DNA of 17,216 bases from Bryobacteraceae bacterium (lineage in GTDB: Bacteria > Acidobacteriota > Terriglobia > Bryobacterales > Bryobacteraceae), in contig JACMLA010000567.1 in assembly GCA_014379815.1 (NCBI GenBank), forward strand, positions 1 through 17,216, read 5' to 3'. This document shows, piece by piece, positions 1 to 8,421 of the stretch. Under the pieces are notes generated by a model that saw only the letters and a program-made list of their open reading frames with translations, was not told the DNA's origin and did not search any database. The translations under genes and the position numbers were made by a program. Numbering within the stretch: the first letter of the stretch is position 1; every line of letters starts with the position of its first letter.

Positions 1-243
1 GCGCAAGTAGAGAAGTCGGAAACGTTTGAAAGTCTGGATTCGGGTCGCCGCTTCCGCACCTGGCTTCGCTTCGTTCATACAGGCGAGTTTTACGGCCTTC
101 CCGGACAGACCATAGCGGGCATAGCCTCCGCGGGAGCCGCAGTGCTTGTGTGGACGGGCATCTCGCTTTCATTGAGCCGTTTCCGCGCCTGGCGTGCTCG
201 TAAAAAGACGGCAAGGGCGGAAGTGCTTGTTGGCAGCCGATAG
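1..243 (+). CDS. PepSY-associated transmembrane protein, C-terminal end (partial)
   Basis: The frame is open from the first base and stops at TAG 241-243, so only the last 80 codons are present. The translation has an Arg-rich stretch followed by WLRFVHTGEFYGLPGQ, a hydrophobic segment (roughly residues 39-60 of the fragment) and a basic tail RFRAWRARKK. An HTGE.YG..GQ turn leading into a final membrane helix with a basic cytoplasmic end is typical of the C-terminus of PepSY-TM proteins, inner-membrane proteins often tied to iron uptake or flavin/haem reduction. The TonB-receptor or reductase partners often found with the family would lie outside the window. The family call rests on this short C-terminal pattern only; another polytopic membrane protein is possible. 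Confidence 0.7.
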   Translation, partial: AQVEKSETFESLDSGRRFRTWLRFVHTGEFYGLPGQTIAGIASAGAAVLVWTGISLSLSRFRAWRARKKTARAEVLVGSR

Positions 244-251
244 CGCGCGCC

Positions 252-373
252 AGGCAGGCTGCGAAAAAATGCCTCCTTGGGCCCACTCCCTCACGGTCGT
301 GGCTCGGTAAGTCGCAGCAACTCCGAGCCGCGCGCGTCAGTAAGCGATTTCCGGCCTTTTTCAGCAGCCTGCT
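252..373. repeat. Nested inverted-repeat element between convergent genes
   Basis: The outer arms are at 252-273 and 353-373. One strand of each arm shares GCAGGCTGC, then GAAAAA, then GCC, with small gaps. An inner pair lies at 293-307 and 323-337 (12 of 15 positions complementary, including a perfect CCGAGCC/GGCTCGG core) around a 15-base loop. The right outer arm runs into the end of the hybrid kinase gene and supplies its TGA stop and last three codons (Ala-Gly-Cys). A T-run lies about 20 to 35 bases beyond the inner stem in each direction, so it may act as a bidirectional terminator. The size (about 122 bp) and terminal inverted repeats also fit a MITE-like or REP-like dispersed element. 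No target-site duplication is obvious. Confidence 0.6.
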
Positions 374-3300
374 ACGAGTGAACGCAGAACGCTCATCAAT
401 GCCTCAGGCTGAATCGGCTTGGACAAATAGCCATCTGCTCCCAGGTCGAGACAGCGCTGCCGGTCCTCTTCGAGTGCGTGCGCAGTGACCGCGACGATCG
501 GCACGTGCCCGCCGCTGATCTTCTCCCGGCGCCGGATCTCGGCCATTGCTGCGTAGCCGTCCATCTTCGGCATCTGAATATCCATCAGAATCAAATCCGG
601 TGTCTCTTTCTCGAACTCGGCTACGGCCGCTTCGCCATCCTCAGCGGTAATCACTTCGAAGCCGCGCTTTTGAAGCAGAATCATCGCCAGCTTCTGGTTG
701 ACGCGATTGTCCTCTGCCAGCAACACCCTTAGGTTGGCTCCGAACCTCTCGTGGGGATCGGGCTTTTGCGGTTCGAGAGGACTACCCGGAAGTTGCTGCG
801 TGCCTGACAGAATCGCCTGCCCCAGCTCAGCCGGACGAACCGGCTTCATGAGGTATCTTCGGATCCCGAGGAGCCTGCTGCGTTCCTGGTCCTGGATCTG
901 GCCGCTTGAGGTCAGGAGCAGGATGGGCACTGTCTGCAGTCCAGGCAATTTCCTGATTTGCCCGGCAAGAGCAAATCCATCCATTCCTGGCATCTGCACG
1001 TCCAACAACAACACATCGAAGTGGTTCGTTGAAACGCCGGCCAGGTTGGCCAGCGCACTTTCGGGACCGTCGGCCAGTTCAGCCTGCAACCCAAGCCCTT
1101 CGACCATCTGGTGTAATACCCGGCGGTTGGTGGAGTTGTCGTCGACAATCAACGCACGCAATCCCTTCAGCGAAGCGAGGGTTTGAGGTGCAGAGTGCAG
1201 CTGAGAGGCGATTGGCAGACAAATTGAGAACTGAAAGCCGCTGCCTGGACCGCCGCCTTTGCCCTCGCTCTCCGGCCATGGGCTCTGCAGCTGTAATTCT
1301 CCGCCCATCATGTTTGCCAGCCGCCGCGAAATGCTCAACCCGAGACCGGTACCGCCGTAAGTCCGGGTTGCTGAGTTGTCGGCTTGCTCGAACGCCTCGA
1401 AGATGGCTTGCTGACGCGAGGTCGCTACTCCGATACCCGTGTCGGCCACGAGGAACCGCAGCCGGACCTCATTGCCTTTGGCGGATTCCAGAGTGACCCG
1501 CACCAGCACCTCACCCCGGTCTGTGAACTTCACCGCGTTCCCAACCAGGTTCATCAAAATCTGCCGCAACCGGCCGCGATCGCCAAGCACCGTTAGCGGG
1601 ACGTCCGGTGCGATTTCTACGGCCAGTTCCAGGCCTTTTGTGTGCGCCCGCGCAGACAGGAGCCTCGCCATTTCTCCAACACACTCTTCCAGAGGGAACG
1701 GGGCCACGTCCAGTTGCAGCTTGCCTGCGTCGATCTTCGAGAGATCGAGGATGTCATCGATGATGTGCAGCAGCGCCTCTCCGGAGACTTGCACTACGGT
1801 CAGGTAATCGCGCTGCTCGGCAGTCAGCTCGGTTTGCAGCGCCAGTTCCGTCATTCCGATAACACCGTTCATAGGAGTGCGAATCTCATGGCTCATGTTT
1901 GCGAGGAACTCGGTTCGCGCCCTGCTCGCTGCCTCGGCATGCAACCGGGCAGCCTGAGCTTCGAGGATGAGCTTGCCTCTGCGTCGCCACTGGAGCACGA
2001 TTCCTGCGATCAGCGCCAGCAGCGCAGCAGCGCAGGCAGCACCGATCACAACGAACGCAGGCTCGCGGTACCACGGGCGCAATACCTCGAAGCTCAGCGT
2101 TGCGGGAACCGCGCTTGTGTTACCCGACCGGTCCGCTGCCCGGACGCGGAAGATATGGGACCCAGCTGCCAGCCTGGTATACGCGGCTGACCGTCGTTCA
2201 CTCCACGGACCCCATGCTCCTCCATCCAGACTGGAGGAGAATAGCAAGCGATCGTCCGGCGTTTGCTTCCAGCGATCACGTCCGCTAAACCCGAGTATGG
2301 CGTCCGCGTCCGGGGCGATCCTGGTTGCGTTAACGGAATCGAGCCGGACTATCGGCGGGCTTAGGTCGGCCGAGACCTCAAGGCGACTCACTCCACGCTG
2401 TGTGCCCGCCCAGATGCCACCTCGGGAATCCCGAAAAGCCGACAGCATGATGGAGGATGGCAAGCCCTCTTCGACCGAATTGAGAATCCAGGAATCGCCA
2501 CTGGATTTGAGCATTCCGCGGTTAGTGGCAAGCCAGATATTTTGCTCAGTCTCGACGATCATTCCAACCCGGTCAAATCCCTGGGCCAGTACTCTCCATT
2601 TCTTGCCGTCGTACTCGGTAATGGCGTTCCGTCCACCGACCAGCAACACCTTCCTGGTCGTCGAGTATCGTAGCGAAAACGCGCCAGTGCCAGCATCCTT
2701 CATGTATTCCACTCGGCTATGGCGAAATGCGGCGAGTCCTTTGGTTCCGCCAAGCCAGACGGTACCGGATGGGTCAACCGCTAGCGCGCGTGGATCGCCC
2801 AGAACTCCCCGGTCTGCCTGGAATTGGAATGTTTGAGTTGCGCCGTTCAACGTGCTTATCTTTACTGGTCCACTGAGGTCTGCGTCGGCCAGCCAAACCG
2901 TGCCTTCGGCCCCTTTAACAACCATCCGATAAGGCGAGCCCTCAGCCGGCCTCCGAATCTCCCATTTGCTCTTAGCCGGATGGAACAGCAGAAGCCATCC
3001 CTGGGTTGTGATCACGGCGATCCGACCGTCCGGCAGCGCAGCGATGGAACTGGTCCTTGTAGTGCGTGTTTCCTGCCCCTGAGGCAGTGCATACATCTTC
3101 GTTCCCGATTCTGAAACGACACCTACGTTGCGATAAGCCGCAAACCAGATGCGACCCTGACCGTCCTCGGTAAAGGAATGCGCCGGAAGGGTGGCATTCG
3201 GCTCCGCCTGTGCGGGTGATCTCCAAAGAGGGAGCGTGTCGCGCGAGATTCCAAACGGACTCGCGAGCCATACCGCACCATCGGCACCCCTGGCGATGTA

Positions 3301-4197
3301 GTGGATTCTGCCGCCGGCAAACTGCTCGGGCAGCGCGATCTGAAGAGTTTTGCCGTTTCCCCAGAGCTGGAACAACCGGTCCGCGTCATGGACGTAGTAC
3401 GCCCCGTCCGATCCACGCCAGCCACTTAAGCTGCTGGATGGCGAGGTTCGCAATAAGCGTGGCGATCCGGCTCCGACTTGCACCAGTTGCCATTTATCGC
3501 CGATCCGGGTAACGACCAGCAGTTCGGTTTGCCCGGCGTCCGAGATTCTTTCGATCCGGCCAAACCTTGTCTCATCGAGCACGAACAGTTCCCGTGTCCA
3601 CTCTTCGGCTTCACTGGCGCGCCGAAAACGCAGAACACCGCCCGATCCCGCCAGCCACAAACCGTCCTTGACCTGCCTGCCCTGGGAGACGCCGTTGAGT
3701 CCCAGCGTTTTTGGATCAGCCTTCCATATGACGCCGCGCCCTTCGGGCTCCAGTTCGAGGAGCTGCTTTTCGGTCGCGACGAACAACCGTCTTTTGCCGA
3801 CCGATACCGCTGCCAGAATCTTGCCAGCAGCAGCAAACTGCAACTCCGGCACTTTCCATTCCCGCCATGAAGAATCGCGAAACAACCGCACCTTTCCGTC
3901 GTTCGCACTCCACAGTCGATCCTGCGAGGCCGGGGCCAGAACGTGCTCTTTGGGGTTCACACGGAATGCTTCGAGCCGGTAGCCGTCGAGCCGCGAGGCG
4001 AAATCGATGTCACCCTGCCTTGACCAGATGCCACCATCCGGAGTCGCTCCGACCCAGTTGGTGTAGGACTCCTGCATTCCGTCCGCGATGCCCCAGGTCC
4101 GCCAGTTTGAGCTCTCGGCGGCCCATATGTGAATCGGTATGGATATTAGGGCGAGAGTTGCGAATTTCAGTTGGGTGCGCACGAGGCGGGATAGCAT
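361..4197 (-). CDS. Membrane hybrid sensor histidine kinase with periplasmic propeller/Y_Y_Y sensor and two receiver domains
   Basis: Two-component hybrid kinase of 1278 residues from the chosen ATG at 4197. A GTG 58 codons upstream would extend it, but only the 4197 start puts a signal-like helix (residues 1-27, ending WAA) at the N-terminus. Residues about 30-610 are WLA/WAG-type strands in repeated units (for example [25 protein letters not shown]), as in two-component Reg_prop propellers. A Y_Y_Y-like beta domain (647-707) and one membrane helix (712-736) follow. The cytoplasmic part has HisKA with SHEIR (His770), HATPase with N-box Asn887, DTGIG 919-923 and GGTGLGLS 948-955, REC1 (1013-1132; Asp1066, Lys1118) and REC2 (1156-1275; Asp1206, Lys1260). 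All phosphorelay residues are present. There is no HPt and no DNA-binding domain, unlike AraC-ended HTCS regulators of Bacteroidetes, so output must pass to another protein. The ligand is unknown; sugars are typical of propeller sensors. It is transcribed alone. Confidence 0.9.
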   Translation of the reverse strand: MLSRLVRTQLKFATLALISIPIHIWAAESSNWRTWGIADGMQESYTNWVGATPDGGIWSRQGDIDFASRLDGYRLEAFRVNPKEHVLAPASQDRLWSANDGKVRLFRDSSWREWKVPELQFAAAGKILAAVSVGKRRLFVATEKQLLELEPEGRGVIWKADPKTLGLNGVSQGRQVKDGLWLAGSGGVLRFRRASEAEEWTRELFVLDETRFGRIERISDAGQTELLVVTRIGDKWQLVQVGAGSPRLLRTSPSSSLSGWRGSDGAYYVHDADRLFQLWGNGKTLQIALPEQFAGGRIHYIARGADGAVWLASPFGISRDTLPLWRSPAQAEPNATLPAHSFTEDGQGRIWFAAYRNVGVVSESGTKMYALPQGQETRTTRTSSIAALPDGRIAVITTQGWLLLFHPAKSKWEIRRPAEGSPYRMVVKGAEGTVWLADADLSGPVKISTLNGATQTFQFQADRGVLGDPRALAVDPSGTVWLGGTKGLAAFRHSRVEYMKDAGTGAFSLRYSTTRKVLLVGGRNAITEYDGKKWRVLAQGFDRVGMIVETEQNIWLATNRGMLKSSGDSWILNSVEEGLPSSIMLSAFRDSRGGIWAGTQRGVSRLEVSADLSPPIVRLDSVNATRIAPDADAILGFSGRDRWKQTPDDRLLFSSSLDGGAWGPWSERRSAAYTRLAAGSHIFRVRAADRSGNTSAVPATLSFEVLRPWYREPAFVVIGAACAAALLALIAGIVLQWRRRGKLILEAQAARLHAEAASRARTEFLANMSHEIRTPMNGVIGMTELALQTELTAEQRDYLTVVQVSGEALLHIIDDILDLSKIDAGKLQLDVAPFPLEECVGEMARLLSARAHTKGLELAVEIAPDVPLTVLGDRGRLRQILMNLVGNAVKFTDRGEVLVRVTLESAKGNEVRLRFLVADTGIGVATSRQQAIFEAFEQADNSATRTYGGTGLGLSISRRLANMMGGELQLQSPWPESEGKGGGPGSGFQFSICLPIASQLHSAPQTLASLKGLRALIVDDNSTNRRVLHQMVEGLGLQAELADGPESALANLAGVSTNHFDVLLLDVQMPGMDGFALAGQIRKLPGLQTVPILLLTSSGQIQDQERSRLLGIRRYLMKPVRPAELGQAILSGTQQLPGSPLEPQKPDPHERFGANLRVLLAEDNRVNQKLAMILLQKRGFEVITAEDGEAAVAEFEKETPDLILMDIQMPKMDGYAAMAEIRRREKISGGHVPIVAVTAHALEEDRQRCLDLGADGYLSKPIQPEALMSVLRSLVAGC

Positions 4198-4250
4198 GAT
4201 CGGGATACTAGGACTTCCGCTCCGCCTTTTCAGAAGGTGTTTTGTAGAGA

Positions 4251-4278
4251 AGTACACTGCCGGCTTCTTTCTTCTCAA
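4251..4278 (-). promoter_or_regulatory. Candidate sigma-70 promoter for the hybrid kinase
   Basis: Read on the minus strand, TTGAGA (4273-4278, 5 of 6 matches to the -35 consensus) is followed after 16 bases by TGTACT (4251-4256, 4 of 6 matches to the -10). It lies about 55 bases upstream of the chosen kinase start at 4197 and downstream of the alternative GTG at 4371, which supports the shorter reading. The match is moderate and could be chance. Confidence 0.3.
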
Positions 4279-4358
4279 CTCTTCTTCAGCGCAGTTCCTT
4301 TTCCCGCGCGAGTTTTGGTTGCTTAACGCGTCCCGGCTGATACAGTAAGGGGATTCGC

Positions 4359-5177
4359 ATGAGCACTGCACGAGTCGTGTGTCTGCTGGTGAGTCTGTGC
4401 AGTATGGCTCATGGAGCTATTTCACCGGCTGACCTGAACGCTCTGGTGATAGATGCGGTAGCGTTTCTGGAACCAGGCAGCAGCAAAGCCGAGGACTACG
4501 CGTGCACGTATCGGAATATCCGCAAAGAATTTGACGCTAACGGCAAAGTCAAATCAGAACAGCTAACTCTTGCGCACCGCACGTTTCGGGACGGATTCGC
4601 TGTATACGAAGTGCTGGAACGGAACGGGCGAACACTGGACCTTCGCGAACAAAAAGAGCAGGAAGACAAGATTCGCAAGCAACTCGCGGAAGCCCGGTCC
4701 ATGTCAAAGGGCGACATTGAAAAGCGGCGGAAGAAGAGCGCCGAAAGTAGCGGTTTCATCGCAGAACTGCCAGATGCTCTGCAGTTTAAGGTTGTTGGAG
4801 AAGACGTCGTTGATAAGCGGTCTGTCCTTGTTGTCGACGCGGAGCCGCGGCCTGGGTATAGGGCTCGCAACATGAAAGCGAAGCTGTTTGAAAAGTTGAA
4901 GGCGAAACTGTGGATCGACTCAACGGACCGGCAGCTTGTAAAAGCGGAAGCTGAGACATTCGACACAGTCAGTCTTGGCTTAGGCGTTTTAGGCAAGGTG
5001 GAAAAAGGTACCCGCTTTGCGATGCACCGAATCAAGCTCCCTGACGGAACCTGGGTAGTGGACTCGCAGGGTATCCGCTTTGCAGCCCGAATCATGCTGG
5101 TGAAATGGATGAATCAGGAGATGAGTTCACAGATTTCCGACTTCCGTCACAAGTCGCAGGCGAGTGCTTCGCGATAG
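4359..5177 (+). CDS. Exported protein of unknown function
   Basis: This 272-residue protein starts at ATG 4359, eight bases or fewer after an AAGGGGA ribosome binding site (4347-4353). Residues 1-20 form a signal peptide (hydrophobic [11 protein letters not shown] followed by AHGA), so it is probably periplasmic or surface-bound. There is no lipobox at the cleavage site. The middle (about 88-125) is very rich in Lys, Arg and Glu and probably helical. After it comes a beta-rich part with [18 protein letters not shown], which resembles the strand-turn pattern of LolA/LolB-like or outer-membrane lipoprotein-sorting folds (inference only). I do not recognise a named family. It is divergent from the hybrid kinase across a 161-base gap and precedes ispD by 34 bases, so it may open the long + strand transcription unit. 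Confidence 0.75.
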   Translation: MSTARVVCLLVSLCSMAHGAISPADLNALVIDAVAFLEPGSSKAEDYACTYRNIRKEFDANGKVKSEQLTLAHRTFRDGFAVYEVLERNGRTLDLREQKEQEDKIRKQLAEARSMSKGDIEKRRKKSAESSGFIAELPDALQFKVVGEDVVDKRSVLVVDAEPRPGYRARNMKAKLFEKLKAKLWIDSTDRQLVKAEAETFDTVSLGLGVLGKVEKGTRFAMHRIKLPDGTWVVDSQGIRFAARIMLVKWMNQEMSSQISDFRHKSQASASR

Positions 5178-5211
5178 ACTGTTAAGTCCTGGCAAAGGTG
5201 CCAACAAGACA

Positions 5212-5940
5212 ATGAGAGTTTCCGTAATTCTGCCCGCTGCCGGTCTTGGGACACGGATGGGTAAAGCTCCCCAACCAGAAAAAGGCGGTGTGAGCCGCAA
5301 ACAGTTTATGTTGCTGGATGGCCTTCCAATCCTCGCTCACACGGTCCGGAAGTTCGCTGCAAGCGCGCACGTGAGTGAAATTGTGATTGCGACGCGCAGC
5401 GAAGATATGGATTGGGTACGCGAGCTGCTCGTTAACGAAGGACAGATCAAACCGATCCGCCTTGTTGCCGGTGGAGAGAGCCGGCAGCAGTCGGTGGAGA
5501 ATGCGCTTGCTTCGATTGATTCGGGTACCGATCTGGTTGGCGTTCATGACGCGGTACGGCCTTTCGTGGACGCAGCGACAATCGCCAAAGTGATCGAAGA
5601 AGCAGCGATCTCCGGTGCGGCCGTGGTGGGGATTGTTCCTGTAGACACGGTAAAACTGGTGCACTTGAACAAAATCCGCCAGACCCTGACACGCGAACGA
5701 CTGATCCTGACGCAGACTCCTCAGGTGTTCCGGTACGAACTCTTACGGCGTGCGTTTGAAAAAGCTCGCGAAGACGGATTCACTGGCAATGATGAATCCA
5801 GTTTGGTAGAAAGACTGGAGCAGGTCGAAGTGAGTGTGGTGGCAGGTAGTGACAGGAACCTGAAAATCACGAGACCCCATGATATGGATCTGGCACGCTT
5901 GTTTCTTAGCCTGGAGACGGCGGAGCGCATGGCTTCGTGA
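5212..5940 (+). CDS. ispD: 2-C-methyl-D-erythritol 4-phosphate cytidylyltransferase
   Basis: IspD transfers CMP from CTP to MEP, giving CDP-ME, the third step of the MEP isoprenoid pathway in the cytoplasm. The start chosen is ATG 5212 (AAGGTG lies 11 bases upstream), giving 242 residues; an upstream GTG at 5164 would add 16 residues that lack homology-like character and would overlap the previous gene. Visible motifs are the nucleotide-binding PAAGLGTRMG (8-17, Arg15), SRKQF (Lys30), AGGESRQQSV (86-95), VHDAVRPF (111-118), VPVDTVK (142-148) and NLKITRPHD with Lys218, matching the essential Lys near the C-terminus of the family. The Gly-loop to Lys30 linker is a few residues longer than in E. 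coli IspD. The stop overlaps the ispF start. Confidence 0.95.
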   Translation: MRVSVILPAAGLGTRMGKAPQPEKGGVSRKQFMLLDGLPILAHTVRKFAASAHVSEIVIATRSEDMDWVRELLVNEGQIKPIRLVAGGESRQQSVENALASIDSGTDLVGVHDAVRPFVDAATIAKVIEEAAISGAAVVGIVPVDTVKLVHLNKIRQTLTRERLILTQTPQVFRYELLRRAFEKAREDGFTGNDESSLVERLEQVEVSVVAGSDRNLKITRPHDMDLARLFLSLETAERMAS

Positions 5941-6419
5941 TCACAGATATCCGGACGGGACTTGGCTGGGATAACCACCGGATTGCATTAGGACGTCCTC
6001 TAATCCTTGGTGGCGTGCGGGTAGAGGCCGAGTTTGGTCTTGAGGGACATTCCGATGCCGACGTGCTAAGTCATGCGGTTACGGACGCGATCCTCGGAGC
6101 ACTGGCCGCGGGTGACATCGGAATGCATTTCCCCGACACGGACCCGGAGTGGCGCGGGGCGGACAGCTTACGATTTCTAAAGCACGCGAGAGATCTGGCG
6201 GAGGCCGCCGGGTTTGTCATTCAGCACGTGGATTCGACGGTGATTCTGGAAAGGCCAAAGCTGAAGGACTATCGCGAGACGATCCGTCAAACCCTGGCGG
6301 ACACTCTTGGTTTGACGCCTGGCCGGGTCTCCGTGAAATTCAAAACCTCTGAGAAGGTCGGACCGGTAGGCGAAGGCCGGTCAGCAGAGGCTCAGGCTAT
6401 CGTCACACTGGTACGCTAA
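5937..6419 (+). CDS. ispF: 2-C-methyl-D-erythritol 2,4-cyclodiphosphate synthase
   Basis: IspF cyclises CDP-ME 2-phosphate to MEcPP with release of CMP, the fifth MEP step, as a trimeric zinc enzyme. The 160-residue length is normal. Metal ligands are visible: D12-x-H14 in GLGWDNH and His46 in the segment GHSDADVLSHAVTDA (37-51). GDIGMHFPDTDP (59-70), VDSTVILERPKL and the C-terminal TSEKVGPVGEG segment are also typical. Translation begins at a GTG whose last bases are the ispD stop (GTGA, 4-base overlap), so the two genes are translationally coupled. ispE, the intervening step, is not in this window. Confidence 0.95.
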   Translation: MITDIRTGLGWDNHRIALGRPLILGGVRVEAEFGLEGHSDADVLSHAVTDAILGALAAGDIGMHFPDTDPEWRGADSLRFLKHARDLAEAAGFVIQHVDSTVILERPKLKDYRETIRQTLADTLGLTPGRVSVKFKTSEKVGPVGEGRSAEAQAIVTLVR

Positions 6420-6473
6420 GCCTCCCCACGCAGGTCTGTCTTTCCTCCCGAAATCAGGGCGCAAAATAGGGAC

Positions 6474-7817
6474 ATGGCATCACCTCTGAGCACGCCGCCA
6501 GGACCAATTGGACTCCCTCTACTTGGCGTGTTGCTCGACTTCCGGCGAAATCCGGCAGAGTATCTGCTAAAGACATCCCAGAAGTTCGGTGAGGTCAGTC
6601 ACTTTCGGATCGGCTTGCAGAAGATGTATTTCATCAACAGGCCTGACCTGATTGAGGAAGTGCTGGTCACCAACCCGAATAACTTCATAAAGAGCAGGAT
6701 GCTGCAAAGGGCAAAAGGCCTTCTGGGCGAAGGTTTGCTAACGGCAGAGGGCGCTCATCATATACGGCAGCGAAAGCTGTCGCAACCGGCTTTCTACCGC
6801 GACAGGCTCGCTGCCTACGCAGGAATGATGACAGCGGCGGCAGAAGAAGCGAGCGAGAGATGGGAGAACGGTGCCACGCTCGAGATGACCGACGAGATGA
6901 TGCACCTGACTCTGCGCATCGTCGGACTCACGTTGTTCTCCCGCGATGTGGAAAGCGACGCCGCAGAGATAGGACAGGCGCTGACTGACGTGATATCTAC
7001 TTTCGAGACAATGCTGCTGCCGTTCTCGGGGCTGATTCGCGCCTTACGACTTGGGCCAATGGCAAAGGCGGAGCGTGCTCAGAAGATCCTCGATACGAAG
7101 ATCTACGAACTGATCCGGGAGCGCCGCGAGGCCGGGCGCGATCGTGGAGATTTGCTCTCTACCTTGCTTGCGATGGCAGAGGGTGGAGAAGCAGGGATGA
7201 CGGACAAGCAGGTTCGCGATGAGGCCATGACGCTGATGCTTGCCGGGCATGAGACCACTGCCACAGCGTTAACCTGGGCGTGGTTCTTACTGTCGCAACA
7301 TCCGGACGTCGAATCCAAACTTCGTGCGGAGTGGCGAATGGTGCTGGGCGGGCGTGAGCCGACGTTTGACGATTTGCCGGCGCTGGTGTACACGGAACGC
7401 GTGTTTGCGGAATCCATGAGGCTTTACCCTCCTGCCTGGGCTTTGGGCCGACAGGTGGTCAATCAGTTCCGTCTGTTCAACTTCATTATGCCGGCGGGCT
7501 CGATTTGCATCATGAGTCCTTATGTGATGCACAGAAATCCTCGTTTCTGGCCTGATCCGGAGACTTTCGATCCCGAACGATTCACTCCGGAGGCAAAAGC
7601 AGGAAGGCCGAAGTTCGCCTATTTTCCGTTTGGCGGCGGTCCCCGGGTATGTCTGGGCGAGCGGTTTGCGTGGATGGAAGGCGCTCTGGTACTGGCAACG
7701 ATTGGACAGAACTGGCGTTTCCGTATGGCTGGAAATCAGTTGCCTGGTATTCACCCCCAGATCACATTGCGTCCGCGTGGCGGCATCCGTATGACTGCCG
7801 AGCGCGTGATAGTCTGA
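6474..7817 (+). CDS. Cytochrome P450
   Basis: This is a soluble haem-thiolate monooxygenase of 447 residues with no N-terminal membrane anchor; it begins with a proline-rich [11 protein letters not shown] hinge. The I-helix oxygen-activation motif AGHETT is at 257-262, the K-helix ExxR at E313-R316 (ESMRLYPP), the DPERF meander at about 366-370, and the haem loop [15 protein letters not shown] has Cys393 as the thiolate ligand. The C-helix region is HHIRQRK, with His where many P450s have Trp. It resembles the bacterial P450s that look like CYP102-type haem domains, but substrate and CYP family cannot be told from sequence alone. No ferredoxin or reductase gene is adjacent. The gap from ispF is 54 bases and the gap to pyrR 13. 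An AGGGA sits only one base before the ATG, so initiation looks weak. Confidence 0.93.
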   Translation: MASPLSTPPGPIGLPLLGVLLDFRRNPAEYLLKTSQKFGEVSHFRIGLQKMYFINRPDLIEEVLVTNPNNFIKSRMLQRAKGLLGEGLLTAEGAHHIRQRKLSQPAFYRDRLAAYAGMMTAAAEEASERWENGATLEMTDEMMHLTLRIVGLTLFSRDVESDAAEIGQALTDVISTFETMLLPFSGLIRALRLGPMAKAERAQKILDTKIYELIRERREAGRDRGDLLSTLLAMAEGGEAGMTDKQVRDEAMTLMLAGHETTATALTWAWFLLSQHPDVESKLRAEWRMVLGGREPTFDDLPALVYTERVFAESMRLYPPAWALGRQVVNQFRLFNFIMPAGSICIMSPYVMHRNPRFWPDPETFDPERFTPEAKAGRPKFAYFPFGGGPRVCLGERFAWMEGALVLATIGQNWRFRMAGNQLPGIHPQITLRPRGGIRMTAERVIV

Positions 7818-7830
7818 AGCAAATCCTTCC

Positions 7831-8385
7831 ATGCCCGTGGCCAACACCCGTGAAAAAGCGCAGTTGATGAGCGCGTCTGAGATTGAGCGCACTACGGTAC
7901 GGCTCGCACACGAAGTCCTCGAAAAAAGTGAGGACCTTTCGAAGCTGGCGTTTATCGGCATTCGGCGACGGGGCGTTCCCCTAGCGCAGAGGATCGCTGC
8001 GAGGATCGAATCGCTGGAAAATCTGCGGATTCCGGTCGGAGTTCTCGATATCAGCCTGTATCGGGACGATCTTTCCACGGTGGATACCAAGCCTGTATTG
8101 AACGCAACAGAGATCGACTTCACAGTCACGGGCAAAGACATTATTCTTTTCGACGACGTCTTGTACACCGGGCGCACGATTCGGGCCGCTCTCGATGCAT
8201 TGTTCGATCACGGAAGGCCGGATCACGTGCAACTCTGTGTGCTGATCGATAGAGGGCACCGTGAATTGCCCATCGAAGCAAGGTACATTGGGCGAACCGT
8301 TCAAACATCGGCGAGTGAAATTATAGAAGTAAAGTTTCGCGAGATCGATGAAATTGAGAAAGTATTGCTGGTCGAGCGTACTTAA
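7831..8385 (+). CDS. pyrR: Bifunctional pyrimidine operon regulator / uracil phosphoribosyltransferase PyrR
   Basis: PyrR proteins bind pyr mRNA in response to UMP/UTP and usually also convert uracil and PRPP to UMP. The 184-residue protein has the PRPP loop DIILFDDVLYTGRTIRAAL (103-121, Asp108-Asp109), the upstream FIGIRRRGVPLA (41-52), DISLYRDDL (73-81) and DRGHRELPI (140-148), all characteristic of PyrR rather than of the Upp-type UPRTase. The N-terminal REKAQLM matches usual PyrR N-termini, supporting the 7831 ATG over the Met at codon 13. It is 13 bases after the P450 stop and 36 before a histidine kinase. No PyrR-binding attenuator is visible before it or before pyrB, so the mode of regulation here is unclear. 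Confidence 0.95.
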   Translation: MPVANTREKAQLMSASEIERTTVRLAHEVLEKSEDLSKLAFIGIRRRGVPLAQRIAARIESLENLRIPVGVLDISLYRDDLSTVDTKPVLNATEIDFTVTGKDIILFDDVLYTGRTIRAALDALFDHGRPDHVQLCVLIDRGHRELPIEARYIGRTVQTSASEIIEVKFREIDEIEKVLLVERT

Positions 8386-8421
8386 TCCAGCTAATTAAAC
8401 GCGAGGTAGCACACAGAGCCG

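Noticed and set aside
1967..2836. 289-codon open frame on the + strand
   Set aside because: It is antisense to the propeller part of the hybrid kinase and has no recognisable motif.
4198..4371. N-terminal extension of the hybrid kinase to a GTG at 4371
   Set aside because: It would place 58 basic, non-homologous residues before a clear signal-type N-terminus and overlap the start of the divergent gene; the ATG at 4197 is better.
7287..8177. 296-codon open frame on the - strand
   Set aside because: It overlaps the P450 and pyrR genes antisense, and its composition is that of a shadow frame.
8383..8399. TTAAT...ATTAA inverted repeat after pyrR as a terminator
   Set aside because: Five A/T pairs only, with no GC stem or T-run, so not a credible terminator.
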